Below are positions 9,837-17,790 of a stretch of DNA of 52,140 bases, one piece after another. Numbering within the stretch: the first letter of the stretch is position 1; each line of letters starts with the position of its first letter. The stretch covers positions 1-52,140 of the forward strand of contig JAHZJL010000020.1 in NCBI GenBank assembly GCA_022600935.1, written 5' to 3'. A model generated the notes under the pieces. The model was not told the origin of the DNA. It ran no database searches and was given only the letters and a program-made list of their open reading frames with translations. Both the position numbers and the translations under genes were made by a program. This stretch comes from Gammaproteobacteria bacterium. GTDB lineage: Bacteria > Pseudomonadota > Gammaproteobacteria > Methylococcales > DRLZ01.

Positions 9837-10265
9837 ATGCAGTTTTCACACAATACTGTTTCAATCCCACGTCCTCTGGTCAACCAAATGCTGCATCATG
9901 CCCAATTATCACCAGAAAAGGAAATTTGCGGCCTGATTGGCGCACGCAATAGCAAAGCTGCCAGCTGTTATCCGGTTCGCAATATAGCTGACAATCAAAC
10001 ATTTCGCTATGAACTGGACCCGAAACAACACCTTGAAGCAATGCGTAAAATGAGATCAGAAGGCGAAGATTTATTCGCGATCTACCACTCTCATCCTCAT
10101 TCTCAAGCCAGGCCGTCAAAAACAGATATTGAAATGGCCAATTATCCTGAAGCCCTGTATTTGATTATTTCACTCAATACCAAAGGGGTACTGGAATTAA
10201 GAGGGTTTTATTTGAACCGGGAAGAAACGACTACAGAGGTGCAACTGAATCTGGAAGCAGAATAA
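9837..10265 (+). CDS. JAMM/MPN-domain (Mov34-type) metalloprotease-like protein
   Basis: This 142-residue protein has a complete JAMM zinc motif: HSH, then seven residues, then SKTD (HxH-x7-SxxD, around residues 82-95), with an upstream glutamate in KEICGLIGA. Bacterial members of this family remove C-terminal extensions from ubiquitin-like sulfur carriers in thiamine, cysteine or molybdopterin-related pathways. The substrate here cannot be read from the sequence. The ATG at 9837 is chosen over an upstream TTG (9810) because AGGAG stands 9 nt before it. It follows prmC by 32 nt and probably ends that operon. Confidence 0.85.
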   Translation: MQFSHNTVSIPRPLVNQMLHHAQLSPEKEICGLIGARNSKAASCYPVRNIADNQTFRYELDPKQHLEAMRKMRSEGEDLFAIYHSHPHSQARPSKTDIEMANYPEALYLIISLNTKGVLELRGFYLNREETTTEVQLNLEAE

Positions 10266-10328
10266 CCAGCATACAGTGTTATTTTGTGCTTTCTTAAGAG
10301 GGTAAACTGAGAATACTTTATTTTAAAG

Positions 10329-10410
10329 AATCAGATGCAGCTGGGTGTCCAACTGCAGCCCCGGGCAGATATGATTGCCCTTTATTGGACTTTCTCCAGC
10401 TCATCTGATT
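10329..10410. other. 82-nt long imperfect hairpin (possible structured RNA or repeat)
   Basis: The 189-nt gap between the JAMM gene and the small membrane-protein gene contains one extended hairpin. The outer arms 10329-10344 and 10396-10410 pair over 15 bp with a single bulged C at 10338. A second stem pairs GTCCAA (10347-10352) with TTGGAC (10385-10390). A terminal stem pairs GGGCA (10363-10367) with TGCCC (10376-10380). About 26 bp pair in total. No U-run follows on either strand, so it is not a standard terminator. It could be a small RNA, a mobile miniature repeat or an mRNA 3' stabiliser. Confidence 0.6.
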
Positions 10411-10453
10411 AAACGTTATTCAGTGTCATTGGTATCTTTTTAAACAACCTGAA

Positions 10454-10636
10454 TTAATTCATTCCATAGCTAATGGATTGATATTGATCAATAGTGTCAC
10501 TACTCAGCGTACCTGTATAATTTAACGAGAACAGCGCTGCGCCAAATACAAACCATATCATCCACATCAGTTTACTCTTTTGACGCTGTTCTGGCTTCTT
10601 TGCTTCTATACGTACCTGAGATTCCATGTTCCTCAT
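10454..10636 (-). CDS. Small single-helix membrane protein, function unknown
   Basis: A 60-residue ORF has a charged N-terminal half (EAKKPEQRQKSK), one hydrophobic segment (MWMIWFVFGAALFSL) and a short polar tail ending SISYGMN. The start at 10636 is supported by AGGAG 8 nt upstream on the minus strand. An upstream in-frame start at 10684 lacks such a site. The lysine and arginine before the helix suggest the N-terminus is cytoplasmic. I do not recognise the family. It lies alone between convergent and divergent neighbours. Confidence 0.6.
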   Translation of the reverse strand: MRNMESQVRIEAKKPEQRQKSKLMWMIWFVFGAALFSLNYTGTLSSDTIDQYQSISYGMN

Positions 10637-10770
10637 TGTGATAACTCCTGTCACTGATGTCCTTACAGTGATTGTATCTATCATCGCTTACTAAACTGTC
10701 AACCCCGGGTTGTGGTTATTGATGACGCAATTTGCATTATTTCAAGCCAGAAGCAGCTCCTTACAACCAA

Positions 10771-11904
10771 TCAAGGCGTTACAATCATTTGTTTCGCAGT
10801 TGCCTCAATAAAATCTGCAGCGACACGCGCTCGATCATAAAGATTGGCATATCGTCCATATTGAATTCCGTTGTCACTCCATACAGCATCAGGCAATACA
10901 GCCATCATGTTCAGCAATAACTGATTATAATACTGTTGCTGATAGGGACTGGGGATAACCAAACCAGCATCTGCCTGCTGGATGTAACATGAATACCCAC
11001 AGACTTCCGTTGCAATTACCGGCAATCCGGCAATAATTGCCTCCAGCAAGATATTTCCGGTGTTCTCAACCAATGCAGGATGCGCAAGAATATCGGCTCC
11101 GGATAAAAACGCAGGAATATCATCACGGCCCTCGAACATATGACATTGATCAATCAATCCTAATTTTCTGGCCAATGTTGTATAGGGTCGATGATTGCGA
11201 TCACCAACCGCAACAATATGAACAGTGTTGCGAATTGACGCAGGTAATGCGTGAACAGCATTCAATGTTCTTTTCAGGCCTTTGCGTTTGAAATCAGCAC
11301 CGACCGATAGAATCACGGTCTGCTTGTCACTAAACCCAAAGTGCTGCCTCCAGTTGCTGCGGACCTGTTCACGATTCTCAGGTGCTTTTCGATTTGGATG
11401 AATCCCTGGGGGTAGCTCAATAAATCGATTTGCAGAGGTATTGTAATAGTGTTTAAAAACCGGAATCTGCCTGGTTGAAACAGCCATGATTCTGGTGTTA
11501 TGTTGCGCGTCAAAAACAGCAGCTTCATATGAAACATGATGTTGAAATCGTGGTGTTAATCGATAATACCAGAATTTTTTTGATGCTATGGCGCGATAAC
11601 AGGGATCTGCTGCATAATAAACATCCAGTCCCGGCATTTTGTTGAATCCGACAATCAAGTCATACGCTAGCTTTTGTATCCGGTTTCTGAACTGAAAAAC
11701 AAATTCCCGGTCACGATGATGGTTAAATCTTGCTGATACAGGAATTTCAATAATGTCCAGATCAGCGGGTTTTTCACCTTCCCAGTGCCGGGTAAACACA
11801 GTGACTTGATGACCACGCTTCACACACTGCTCAACGATAGCTAAAAAATTTCGCTCCAGTCCACCAAACGGGAAATAACGAAAAACCACAAATATCAAGC
11901 GCAT
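10771..11904 (-). CDS. GT4 glycosyltransferase, WaaG/RfaG-like
   Basis: This 377-residue GT-B enzyme resembles LPS core glucosyltransferase WaaG. The N-terminus is MRLIFVVFRYFPFGGLERN and YDLIVGFNKMPGLDVYYAADPC follows. The C-terminal nucleotide-sugar domain has SVGADFKRKG and the E-x7-E type region HPALVENTGNILLEAIIAGLPVIAT. WaaG adds the first glucose to heptose II of the LPS inner core. The same role is likely but unproven because no heptosyltransferase genes are nearby. The ATG at 11904 is preferred over an upstream TTG. It is divergent from the YYY/GtrA/GtrB operon, so both may serve envelope glycans. Confidence 0.85.
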   Translation of the reverse strand: MRLIFVVFRYFPFGGLERNFLAIVEQCVKRGHQVTVFTRHWEGEKPADLDIIEIPVSARFNHHRDREFVFQFRNRIQKLAYDLIVGFNKMPGLDVYYAADPCYRAIASKKFWYYRLTPRFQHHVSYEAAVFDAQHNTRIMAVSTRQIPVFKHYYNTSANRFIELPPGIHPNRKAPENREQVRSNWRQHFGFSDKQTVILSVGADFKRKGLKRTLNAVHALPASIRNTVHIVAVGDRNHRPYTTLARKLGLIDQCHMFEGRDDIPAFLSGADILAHPALVENTGNILLEAIIAGLPVIATEVCGYSCYIQQADAGLVIPSPYQQQYYNQLLLNMMAVLPDAVWSDNGIQYGRYANLYDRARVAADFIEATAKQMIVTP

Positions 11905-12144
11905 TAGCAACAATCCGTAGTCTCAACGCATTGCATTGTTCTCAACATACCCTGAACATTCCAGATGACAACATGTGTGTTAACACAATGAATACACGTT
12001 GATTCTTTTCTTGCATAACAATCTTTGAGATACTTTGCCATTTATGAAGCTGTTAAATTCTCCTTACAATCAATACTCTTGTAAACCGGAATGATTAAAT
12101 GATCAAAATTTTGCTCAATCAATCTTTCTGAAAACTGACTCTTT

Positions 12145-14208
12145 ATGCAACTCATCTATCTGGTTTTGACATATGTCCTGATTGTGTTGAATTTTGCCGG
12201 GATAACTGTCGCAACTGAGCGATTGACGCTGTCACCAGCGTGTCGACGCGTATTTGTCATTGTTATAATTTCGTTAACCCTGTTTAATCTCGAACATATT
12301 CAGGGGCTTGGGAAACTAAACTGGTTATGGCCTTTGACAACGATAGCATCTGTCCGGGTGATATATCGGCATCACAACCGACATGGTAAATCCCGCTTTT
12401 GGCGAGGTGAGCTGATTTTTTGGGGAGGGCTGTGTTACGCCCTGATCTGGCGTTTTTGTTTTCCCAATATTGACTCAGGCTCCGAACATCTAACAGATTT
12501 GTATTTCATCAGCAATTATTATAGTGGAGAGACACTGCCACCTAATGATCGTTGGCTGAGCGGTAGCCGATTTGATTTCTACTACGCTTTTCAACATTAT
12601 TGTGCGGCCTTACTGGGACGCATCTTCAATCTCGATATCGGGTTGACCATGAATGTGTCATGGACAATCCTGATCGGACTGATCGCGAGTCTGGTATGGG
12701 ATGCCAGCAGTCAAGTGATCAAACACCGCTGGCTGAAAGGATTGATACTGGGCTGCGTCCTGACCGGAGGCAATGGATTGTCCAGCTTCATGCCGTGGCT
12801 GATTCAGCATGATGAATCTGCGCAAACAGCGGTTCACGATATCGCAATTGAACGGATTTGGGCCAGCACCCGGTTTTCCGGATTATATGATCAATATGTC
12901 AACACTGATTTTGGCCGTAAACTGGTTGAATCATCCAGCCAGCCAGACCCTGGCAAACGACTGGAACTGCCGTTTGAAACCATTGCTTATCTCACGTACC
13001 TGGGAGATTACCACCCTCCTCTCGGAGGTCTGCTCATTGCACTGTGGACCCTGGCCTTAATCATGCGTCTGGAATACAAACCAATTGTATTTTCTCCTTC
13101 AAAACAGCATCTATCCCTGTTAAAACGAACACCAGAATGGCCTGCATATTTCGCTCTGGGCTTAACCCCTGCACTGACTCTCGTGACAAACACCTGGGTA
13201 TTTCCCCTGCAATGCGTATTGCTGGGCTCGTGGATGATGTATCGGCAACTGTTCAGGCGAATTGCCTGGTTCTGGATGATTGCCGGATTGCTGGCAGGTG
13301 CTTTCAGCATCTATCCTTTTCTCACTCATTTTGCCACACACTCGCTTGACACACCTATTTCAAAACTCAGTGTCGAAAATCATACGCCTTTGCTTTTATT
13401 CCTGACGATGCACTGGCCAACACTGATCTGGCTGATAGGTGGTTTGTTGCTATGGCGAACCAATCGCTGGTGCGCATGGTTGTCGTTTACACTTGCATTG
13501 TTGCTGACAATGACAGAACTGATCGTCGTTGATGATCCGCTGATCGGCAAATATCAGCGCTTCAATACAACGCTGAAATGGTGGTCGTGGTTATGGCCAG
13601 TAACGGTTACCGGAATTCTGACTCTGTTGATTGCCAAGTCCACTCGTTTCATCAAACTGTTTCTGATCATCACGATATTTCCACTATTCATCTATAGCAT
13701 GGATTTAATTCGTTACCTCATCTATGCACCCAAACCGCAAATCGGCAAATTATCTGGAAACGGCTGGCTTCTGGAAAACAAAACGAATCATGAGATCCTG
13801 GAGTATCTGGCCAATGCAGATCCGGGAGTCGTCCTGGAATCAATACCCAAAGGTGCGTATACACAATCAAGCGCTCTCACCTTGTTTGCCAATCAATCAG
13901 CTGTGATGGGATGGCCTGATCATATCAGCCAATGGCACGGGCATCTAAATTCCATTCAACACCGGGCTGACCAGGTACGCCGCTTCTATCATGCAACACT
14001 TTCCGATCCTTTGAATTTTCTGGGGCAATACCCGATTCGCTATATTGTCTGGACAAATGAAGACGAAAAACGTTATCCCGGCTTGCGATTGACGATCAAC
14101 CAGCGCATCCTACCTGACTATCAGTGGTTATCATTTTACCGTCATGGCGACCAGGAAGCCGGAGTATGGGTTCGTGCCAGACCTACACCTCCCTTTTCAG
14201 ACCGATAA
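12145..14208 (+). CDS. DUF2298/'YYY'-type polytopic membrane protein 1 (putative GT-C glycosyltransferase)
   Basis: This 687-residue protein has about 11-13 hydrophobic helices. It carries what I recognise as the motif set of the DUF2298 (Chlor_Arch_YYY) family: SEHLTDLYFISNYY and FDFYYAFQHY (about residues 115-150), GDYHPPLGG (about 287), TNTWVFPLQ (about 347), RFNTTLKWW (about 471), and a soluble C-terminal part with VVLES..GAYT and VMGWPDH..QWHG. The family is best known from Chloroflexi and archaea and is presumed to be GT-C-like. The gene is followed 10 nt later by a paralogue with the same motifs. It starts an operon with gtrA and gtrB homologues. I infer transfer of a polyprenyl-linked sugar at the periplasmic face. 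Confidence 0.75.
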   Translation: MQLIYLVLTYVLIVLNFAGITVATERLTLSPACRRVFVIVIISLTLFNLEHIQGLGKLNWLWPLTTIASVRVIYRHHNRHGKSRFWRGELIFWGGLCYALIWRFCFPNIDSGSEHLTDLYFISNYYSGETLPPNDRWLSGSRFDFYYAFQHYCAALLGRIFNLDIGLTMNVSWTILIGLIASLVWDASSQVIKHRWLKGLILGCVLTGGNGLSSFMPWLIQHDESAQTAVHDIAIERIWASTRFSGLYDQYVNTDFGRKLVESSSQPDPGKRLELPFETIAYLTYLGDYHPPLGGLLIALWTLALIMRLEYKPIVFSPSKQHLSLLKRTPEWPAYFALGLTPALTLVTNTWVFPLQCVLLGSWMMYRQLFRRIAWFWMIAGLLAGAFSIYPFLTHFATHSLDTPISKLSVENHTPLLLFLTMHWPTLIWLIGGLLLWRTNRWCAWLSFTLALLLTMTELIVVDDPLIGKYQRFNTTLKWWSWLWPVTVTGILTLLIAKSTRFIKLFLIITIFPLFIYSMDLIRYLIYAPKPQIGKLSGNGWLLENKTNHEILEYLANADPGVVLESIPKGAYTQSSALTLFANQSAVMGWPDHISQWHGHLNSIQHRADQVRRFYHATLSDPLNFLGQYPIRYIVWTNEDEKRYPGLRLTINQRILPDYQWLSFYRHGDQEAGVWVRARPTPPFSDR

Positions 14209-14217
14209 TTCAAAGTC

Positions 14218-16236
14218 ATGAGCACAATTTATTATTTCTGCACATTTGGATTGATTCTGATCAATATTGCAGGAGTGACAATCCTGTTCAGCCGCTGGTT
14301 TCAATCCTTTGCGTTAGCGCGATCCAGTGGACTCGTGATACTCGGCTTGATGGGCTTTTTTACTGAGCATTTTTTTGGACTTGGACAAATTAACGCGATC
14401 TGGCTGCTATCGACTCCAGTTTCTTTATTTTTGATCTACAAGCAGATCCAATCGCCTCGAGCAATCCAGTTTCGAAATGCTGAAACTGTCTTTGTACTGG
14501 CAGTTCTCTACGCACTGGCCTGGCGCTGGTATTTCCCGTCAATCTATCCGACTTCAGAGCATATTACCGACTTGTATTTCATCGGAAATTATATGAATGG
14601 TGACCAATTGCCACCGCTGGATCACTGGTTTCCACCACGTCGATTCGATTTCTATTATGGTTTTCAGCACTATATGGCCGGGTTAATGGCTCGAGTATTC
14701 AGCTTGTCAGCAGGATTAACCTATAACATTGCGTTTGTTTTGTTGATGTCTTTGTCAGTCACTCTTGCCTGGGATTTTACCGGCTGTTTCCTCAACAACA
14801 GCTGGAAAAGGGGGTTGATTGTTATTACCCTGGTGTTAGGTGGAACCGGCGCAACAATTTTTGCAAACCTTGGCTATCATCTGCAATCGAACAATTTACG
14901 GACTGAAATTCATAATACTAATGAAAGCATGATTGCAAGTGCACGTTTCATTGGATCTAAAGACCAATTGCTGAATACTGTCATCGGCCAATTGCTGTTT
15001 CCCAAATCTGAAGGCTCGAAACCACAGGTTTTGCCGCTGGAGGATTTTGGTTACCAGTATTTTGTCGGTGATTATCACCCGCCTTTGGGCGGTTATCTGT
15101 TGTTATTTCTGTCATTACTCTGTATTGCCAGTCTGGAATTTTCGGATCGTCAGCACTCCTGTGACAGGTTTAGCTCAAGATCTGATGCACTCCATCAAAC
15201 CTTGCTGACTTTCACCGTTCCTGTGATGATTGCGACAAATACCTGGACGTTTCCGCTACAAGCAGTCCTGGTTGCAGGCTGGATCTGCTGGCGTTATGCT
15301 CAGCATAAAACACTGAACTGGTCTGCCTTGCTCGCTGGTGGAATCATTGGCCTCTTGCTGATCTATCCATTTCTAAGCAAATTCACAAGCCATAGCGCTG
15401 CCACCCCAATTCAATGGGTCACAACTGATTTGCATACCCCTATCAGGCAGTTTTTAGCCATGCACTGGGCATTATTACTGTTTGCCAGCATGGCTTGTCT
15501 ACTAAAACAGTACAACCGACTTGGCTTATGCTTTACCCTGATTTTTCTTGGACTATTAACTGTTTCAGAACTCATTTTTGTGGATGATCCATCAGCAGAG
15601 CATTTTCAGCGCACTAACACTGTGATGAAATGGTGGGGATGGATCTGGACAGGCGCACTGTTATCACTGAGTACACTGGTCTTAAGCAGTTCATTTCGCT
15701 GGCACCGGATTGTCGTGATTGGCACCCTTCTCATCATTAATGTCTATGCGATCAATATATATCGTTACTGGTCTGTCGCAGCGAAACATAATGCCGGACA
15801 ACTGTCTGGAGATGCTGTTTACAGCGGCAATCCGGTTACTCGTGAAATGCTGAACTTTCTGAACACAGCACCCTATGGTGTAGTATTGGAAAATTGCTAT
15901 GGTAATGCGTATACCGACTCCGGGATTTATGCAGCGTTTTCGGCCAAACCCACTGTCATGGGCTGGCCTGAACATCTGGTAACCTGGCATGGAAAAAGTC
16001 AACGTGTCTGGCGATTAAAAGACGATATACAGCAGTTTTATGGTGGTGTCTTGCCTAACCCCATCAATTGGCTAATGTCACACCAGGTCAGGTATATAGT
16101 CTGGAACCACAAAGACAGCAATCAATCTGATGCGTGGCAAACCATCAACCAGGCAATTTCAGCACAATATCATTGGCTTTCATTTCAACAGCAACACAGC
16201 AGACCAAAGGGACTCTGGGTTTACCGGAAAGAATGA
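14218..16236 (+). CDS. DUF2298/'YYY'-type polytopic membrane protein 2 (putative GT-C glycosyltransferase)
   Basis: This 672-residue paralogue of the preceding gene keeps every motif in register: SEHITDLYFIGNYM, FDFYYGFQHY (about residue 142), GDYHPPLGG (about 283), TNTWTFPLQ (about 340), RTNTVMKWW (about 464) and VMGWPEH..TWHG. The sequence between motifs has diverged strongly, so the duplication is not recent. The stop codon overlaps the ATG of the gtrA-like gene as ATGA, showing tight coupling to the flippase. Together the pair may add different sugars, recognise different acceptors or form a heterodimer. No function is demonstrated for close relatives that I know of. Confidence 0.75.
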   Translation: MSTIYYFCTFGLILINIAGVTILFSRWFQSFALARSSGLVILGLMGFFTEHFFGLGQINAIWLLSTPVSLFLIYKQIQSPRAIQFRNAETVFVLAVLYALAWRWYFPSIYPTSEHITDLYFIGNYMNGDQLPPLDHWFPPRRFDFYYGFQHYMAGLMARVFSLSAGLTYNIAFVLLMSLSVTLAWDFTGCFLNNSWKRGLIVITLVLGGTGATIFANLGYHLQSNNLRTEIHNTNESMIASARFIGSKDQLLNTVIGQLLFPKSEGSKPQVLPLEDFGYQYFVGDYHPPLGGYLLLFLSLLCIASLEFSDRQHSCDRFSSRSDALHQTLLTFTVPVMIATNTWTFPLQAVLVAGWICWRYAQHKTLNWSALLAGGIIGLLLIYPFLSKFTSHSAATPIQWVTTDLHTPIRQFLAMHWALLLFASMACLLKQYNRLGLCFTLIFLGLLTVSELIFVDDPSAEHFQRTNTVMKWWGWIWTGALLSLSTLVLSSSFRWHRIVVIGTLLIINVYAINIYRYWSVAAKHNAGQLSGDAVYSGNPVTREMLNFLNTAPYGVVLENCYGNAYTDSGIYAAFSAKPTVMGWPEHLVTWHGKSQRVWRLKDDIQQFYGGVLPNPINWLMSHQVRYIVWNHKDSNQSDAWQTINQAISAQYHWLSFQQQHSRPKGLWVYRKE

Positions 16237-16661
16237 ACGTTTTTAAATTTAATCAGGCAGTTATAATTCAATTTTTCAAGTTTGCGTCAATGGGAGCTAT
16301 AGGGACAATTGCACAATACTGTGTGCTGTGGGCCGGAGTCGAAATTTGGTTCTGGGCTGCTTCATTATCTTCCGCAATCGGCTATCTGGTCGGGTCAATT
16401 GTCAATTATGGATTAAATTATTACATCACATTTAACAGTAACCAGACTCACGGCAAAACGATGCCTAGATTCTATCTGGTGGTAGTAGTTGGTTGGTCAA
16501 TAAATACGGGTATTATGTGGGTTCTGGCCGATCAATTGTTATGGAATTACTGGATTGCTCAATTAATCGCGACAGCTACCGGACTGTTATGGAATTTTGT
16601 GGGTAGTCGGAAATGGGTGTTCAAATTACAGTCAATCAAGCACAAGGCAAACATTAAATGA
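16233..16661 (+). CDS. GtrA-family polyprenyl-phosphate-sugar flippase
   Basis: This 142-residue protein has four predicted membrane helices and the GtrA signature: FFKFASMGAIGTIAQYCVLW at the N-terminus, YLVGSIVNYGLNYYITF, and LLWNFVGSRKWVF at the C-terminus. GtrA proteins are thought to flip bactoprenol-linked glucose or another monosaccharide across the inner membrane. The start is the ATG at 16233, which overlaps the upstream stop. A longer ORF beginning at 16134 lies inside the YYY gene and would add an unrelated polar leader. Its own stop overlaps the next gene's ATG. Confidence 0.88.
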   Translation: MNVFKFNQAVIIQFFKFASMGAIGTIAQYCVLWAGVEIWFWAASLSSAIGYLVGSIVNYGLNYYITFNSNQTHGKTMPRFYLVVVVGWSINTGIMWVLADQLLWNYWIAQLIATATGLLWNFVGSRKWVFKLQSIKHKANIK

Positions 16662-17680
16662 ATGAATCTTTCAATACTGAACAATCAACTCAGACAAATA
16701 AACCATTGATTTCAGTGGTAGTGCCAGCTTATAACGAAGCGGATGTCATCCAGGTTTTTTACGAACGCATGTGCAAACTTTTCGATTCATTATCAGATTA
16801 CTGTTGCGAGATGATTATTGTCAATGACGGTAGCCAGGACCTGACTCAGTCCATAATTGAACAACTAAGATCAAAGGATAATCGTATTGCAAGTATCAGT
16901 CTGACCAGAAATTTCGGTAAGGAAATTGCCATGACTGCCGGGCTTGACCATGCAAAAGGTGACGCCATCATAATAATCGATGTTGATCTGCAAGACCCTC
17001 CAGAACTGATTGTTAAGTTTATTGAAGAATGGCAAAACGGCTATGACATCGTTTATGCAAGACGCACTGCCCGAGATGGTGAAACCTGGCTCAAGATCTT
17101 TACTGCCGAAATGTTTTATAAAGTCATGGATAAAATTTCCGAGCGAGTCAAAATCCCCCGGAATACTGGTGATTTCCGACTCATGAGTCGGCGTTCTGTC
17201 GATGCGCTGTTGCAACTCCGCGAACACCATCGTTTTATGAAAGGGTTGTATGCCTGGGTTGGGTTTCCATCAAAAGCGATCGATTATCGTCGCGATCCGC
17301 GTGCTGCCGGAAGCAGTAAATTCAATTACTGGGGTCTCTGGAATTTCGCTCTGGAAGGCATCACATCATTCACTGTTATTCCACTGAAAATAGCAACCTA
17401 TCTGGGCTTATTAACATCATTGTCAGCATTCAGTTTTGGACTGTTTATCATTATTAAAACCCTGTTATGGGGAGACTCAGTGCAAGGTTTTCCGACATTG
17501 ATGGTCACCATTTTATTTCTAGGTGGTGTGCAACTTTTTTTTATTGGAGTCATGGGAGAATATCTGGGACGGATATTCGGTGAAACTAAACAAAGGCCGC
17601 TTTATCTGATACAACGTTATAGCCCTTCTCACTACTGCCCGGTTGAGCAAAATCCAACTCCGTCTGCCAAACAGGCTTAA
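16658..17680 (+). CDS. GtrB/DPM1-like polyprenyl-phosphate glycosyltransferase (GT2)
   Basis: The 340-residue protein has a cytoplasmic GT-A domain (residues about 18-240) with SVVVPAYNEADVI, VNDGSQDLT, the metal-binding IIDVDLQDPPEL and FRLMSRR. Two C-terminal hydrophobic helices follow (about 245-310). This is the layout of GtrB and bacterial dolichyl-phosphate-mannose synthase-like enzymes, which load a sugar from a nucleotide donor onto undecaprenyl phosphate. The ATG overlaps the gtrA-like stop. With GtrA it provides the donor branch for the two YYY proteins encoded upstream. The sugar cannot be read from sequence. Confidence 0.88.
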   Translation: MNESFNTEQSTQTNKPLISVVVPAYNEADVIQVFYERMCKLFDSLSDYCCEMIIVNDGSQDLTQSIIEQLRSKDNRIASISLTRNFGKEIAMTAGLDHAKGDAIIIIDVDLQDPPELIVKFIEEWQNGYDIVYARRTARDGETWLKIFTAEMFYKVMDKISERVKIPRNTGDFRLMSRRSVDALLQLREHHRFMKGLYAWVGFPSKAIDYRRDPRAAGSSKFNYWGLWNFALEGITSFTVIPLKIATYLGLLTSLSAFSFGLFIIIKTLLWGDSVQGFPTLMVTILFLGGVQLFFIGVMGEYLGRIFGETKQRPLYLIQRYSPSHYCPVEQNPTPSAKQA

Positions 17681-17714
17681 GTTTAGACGGTTTTATTTTT
17701 AGTTGGATTGAAGT

Positions 17715-17751
17715 AGTCATAACATTTCCGCAGAGCAGGAGCGTTATGACT
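17715..17751. other. Inverted repeat between convergent genes
   Basis: AGTCATAAC (17715-17723) and GTTATGACT (17743-17751) form a perfect 9-bp stem with a 19-nt loop, in the 110-nt gap between the gtrB-like gene and nadE. It may act as a bidirectional transcription end, but no U-run follows the stem on either strand. Confidence 0.35.
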
Positions 17752-17790
17752 GGGGTTGGCTATTCCATTAAACTTCCGCTTACATGTCAA

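Noticed and set aside
10329..10410. Integron attC site
   Set aside because: The structure is attC-sized with a bulged base, but the required GTTRRRY/RYYYAAC core sites are absent at its ends.
16134..16232. Upstream extension of the GtrA-like gene
   Set aside because: It overlaps the YYY2 coding sequence and adds a polar leader absent from GtrA proteins; the ATGA overlap at 16233 fits better.
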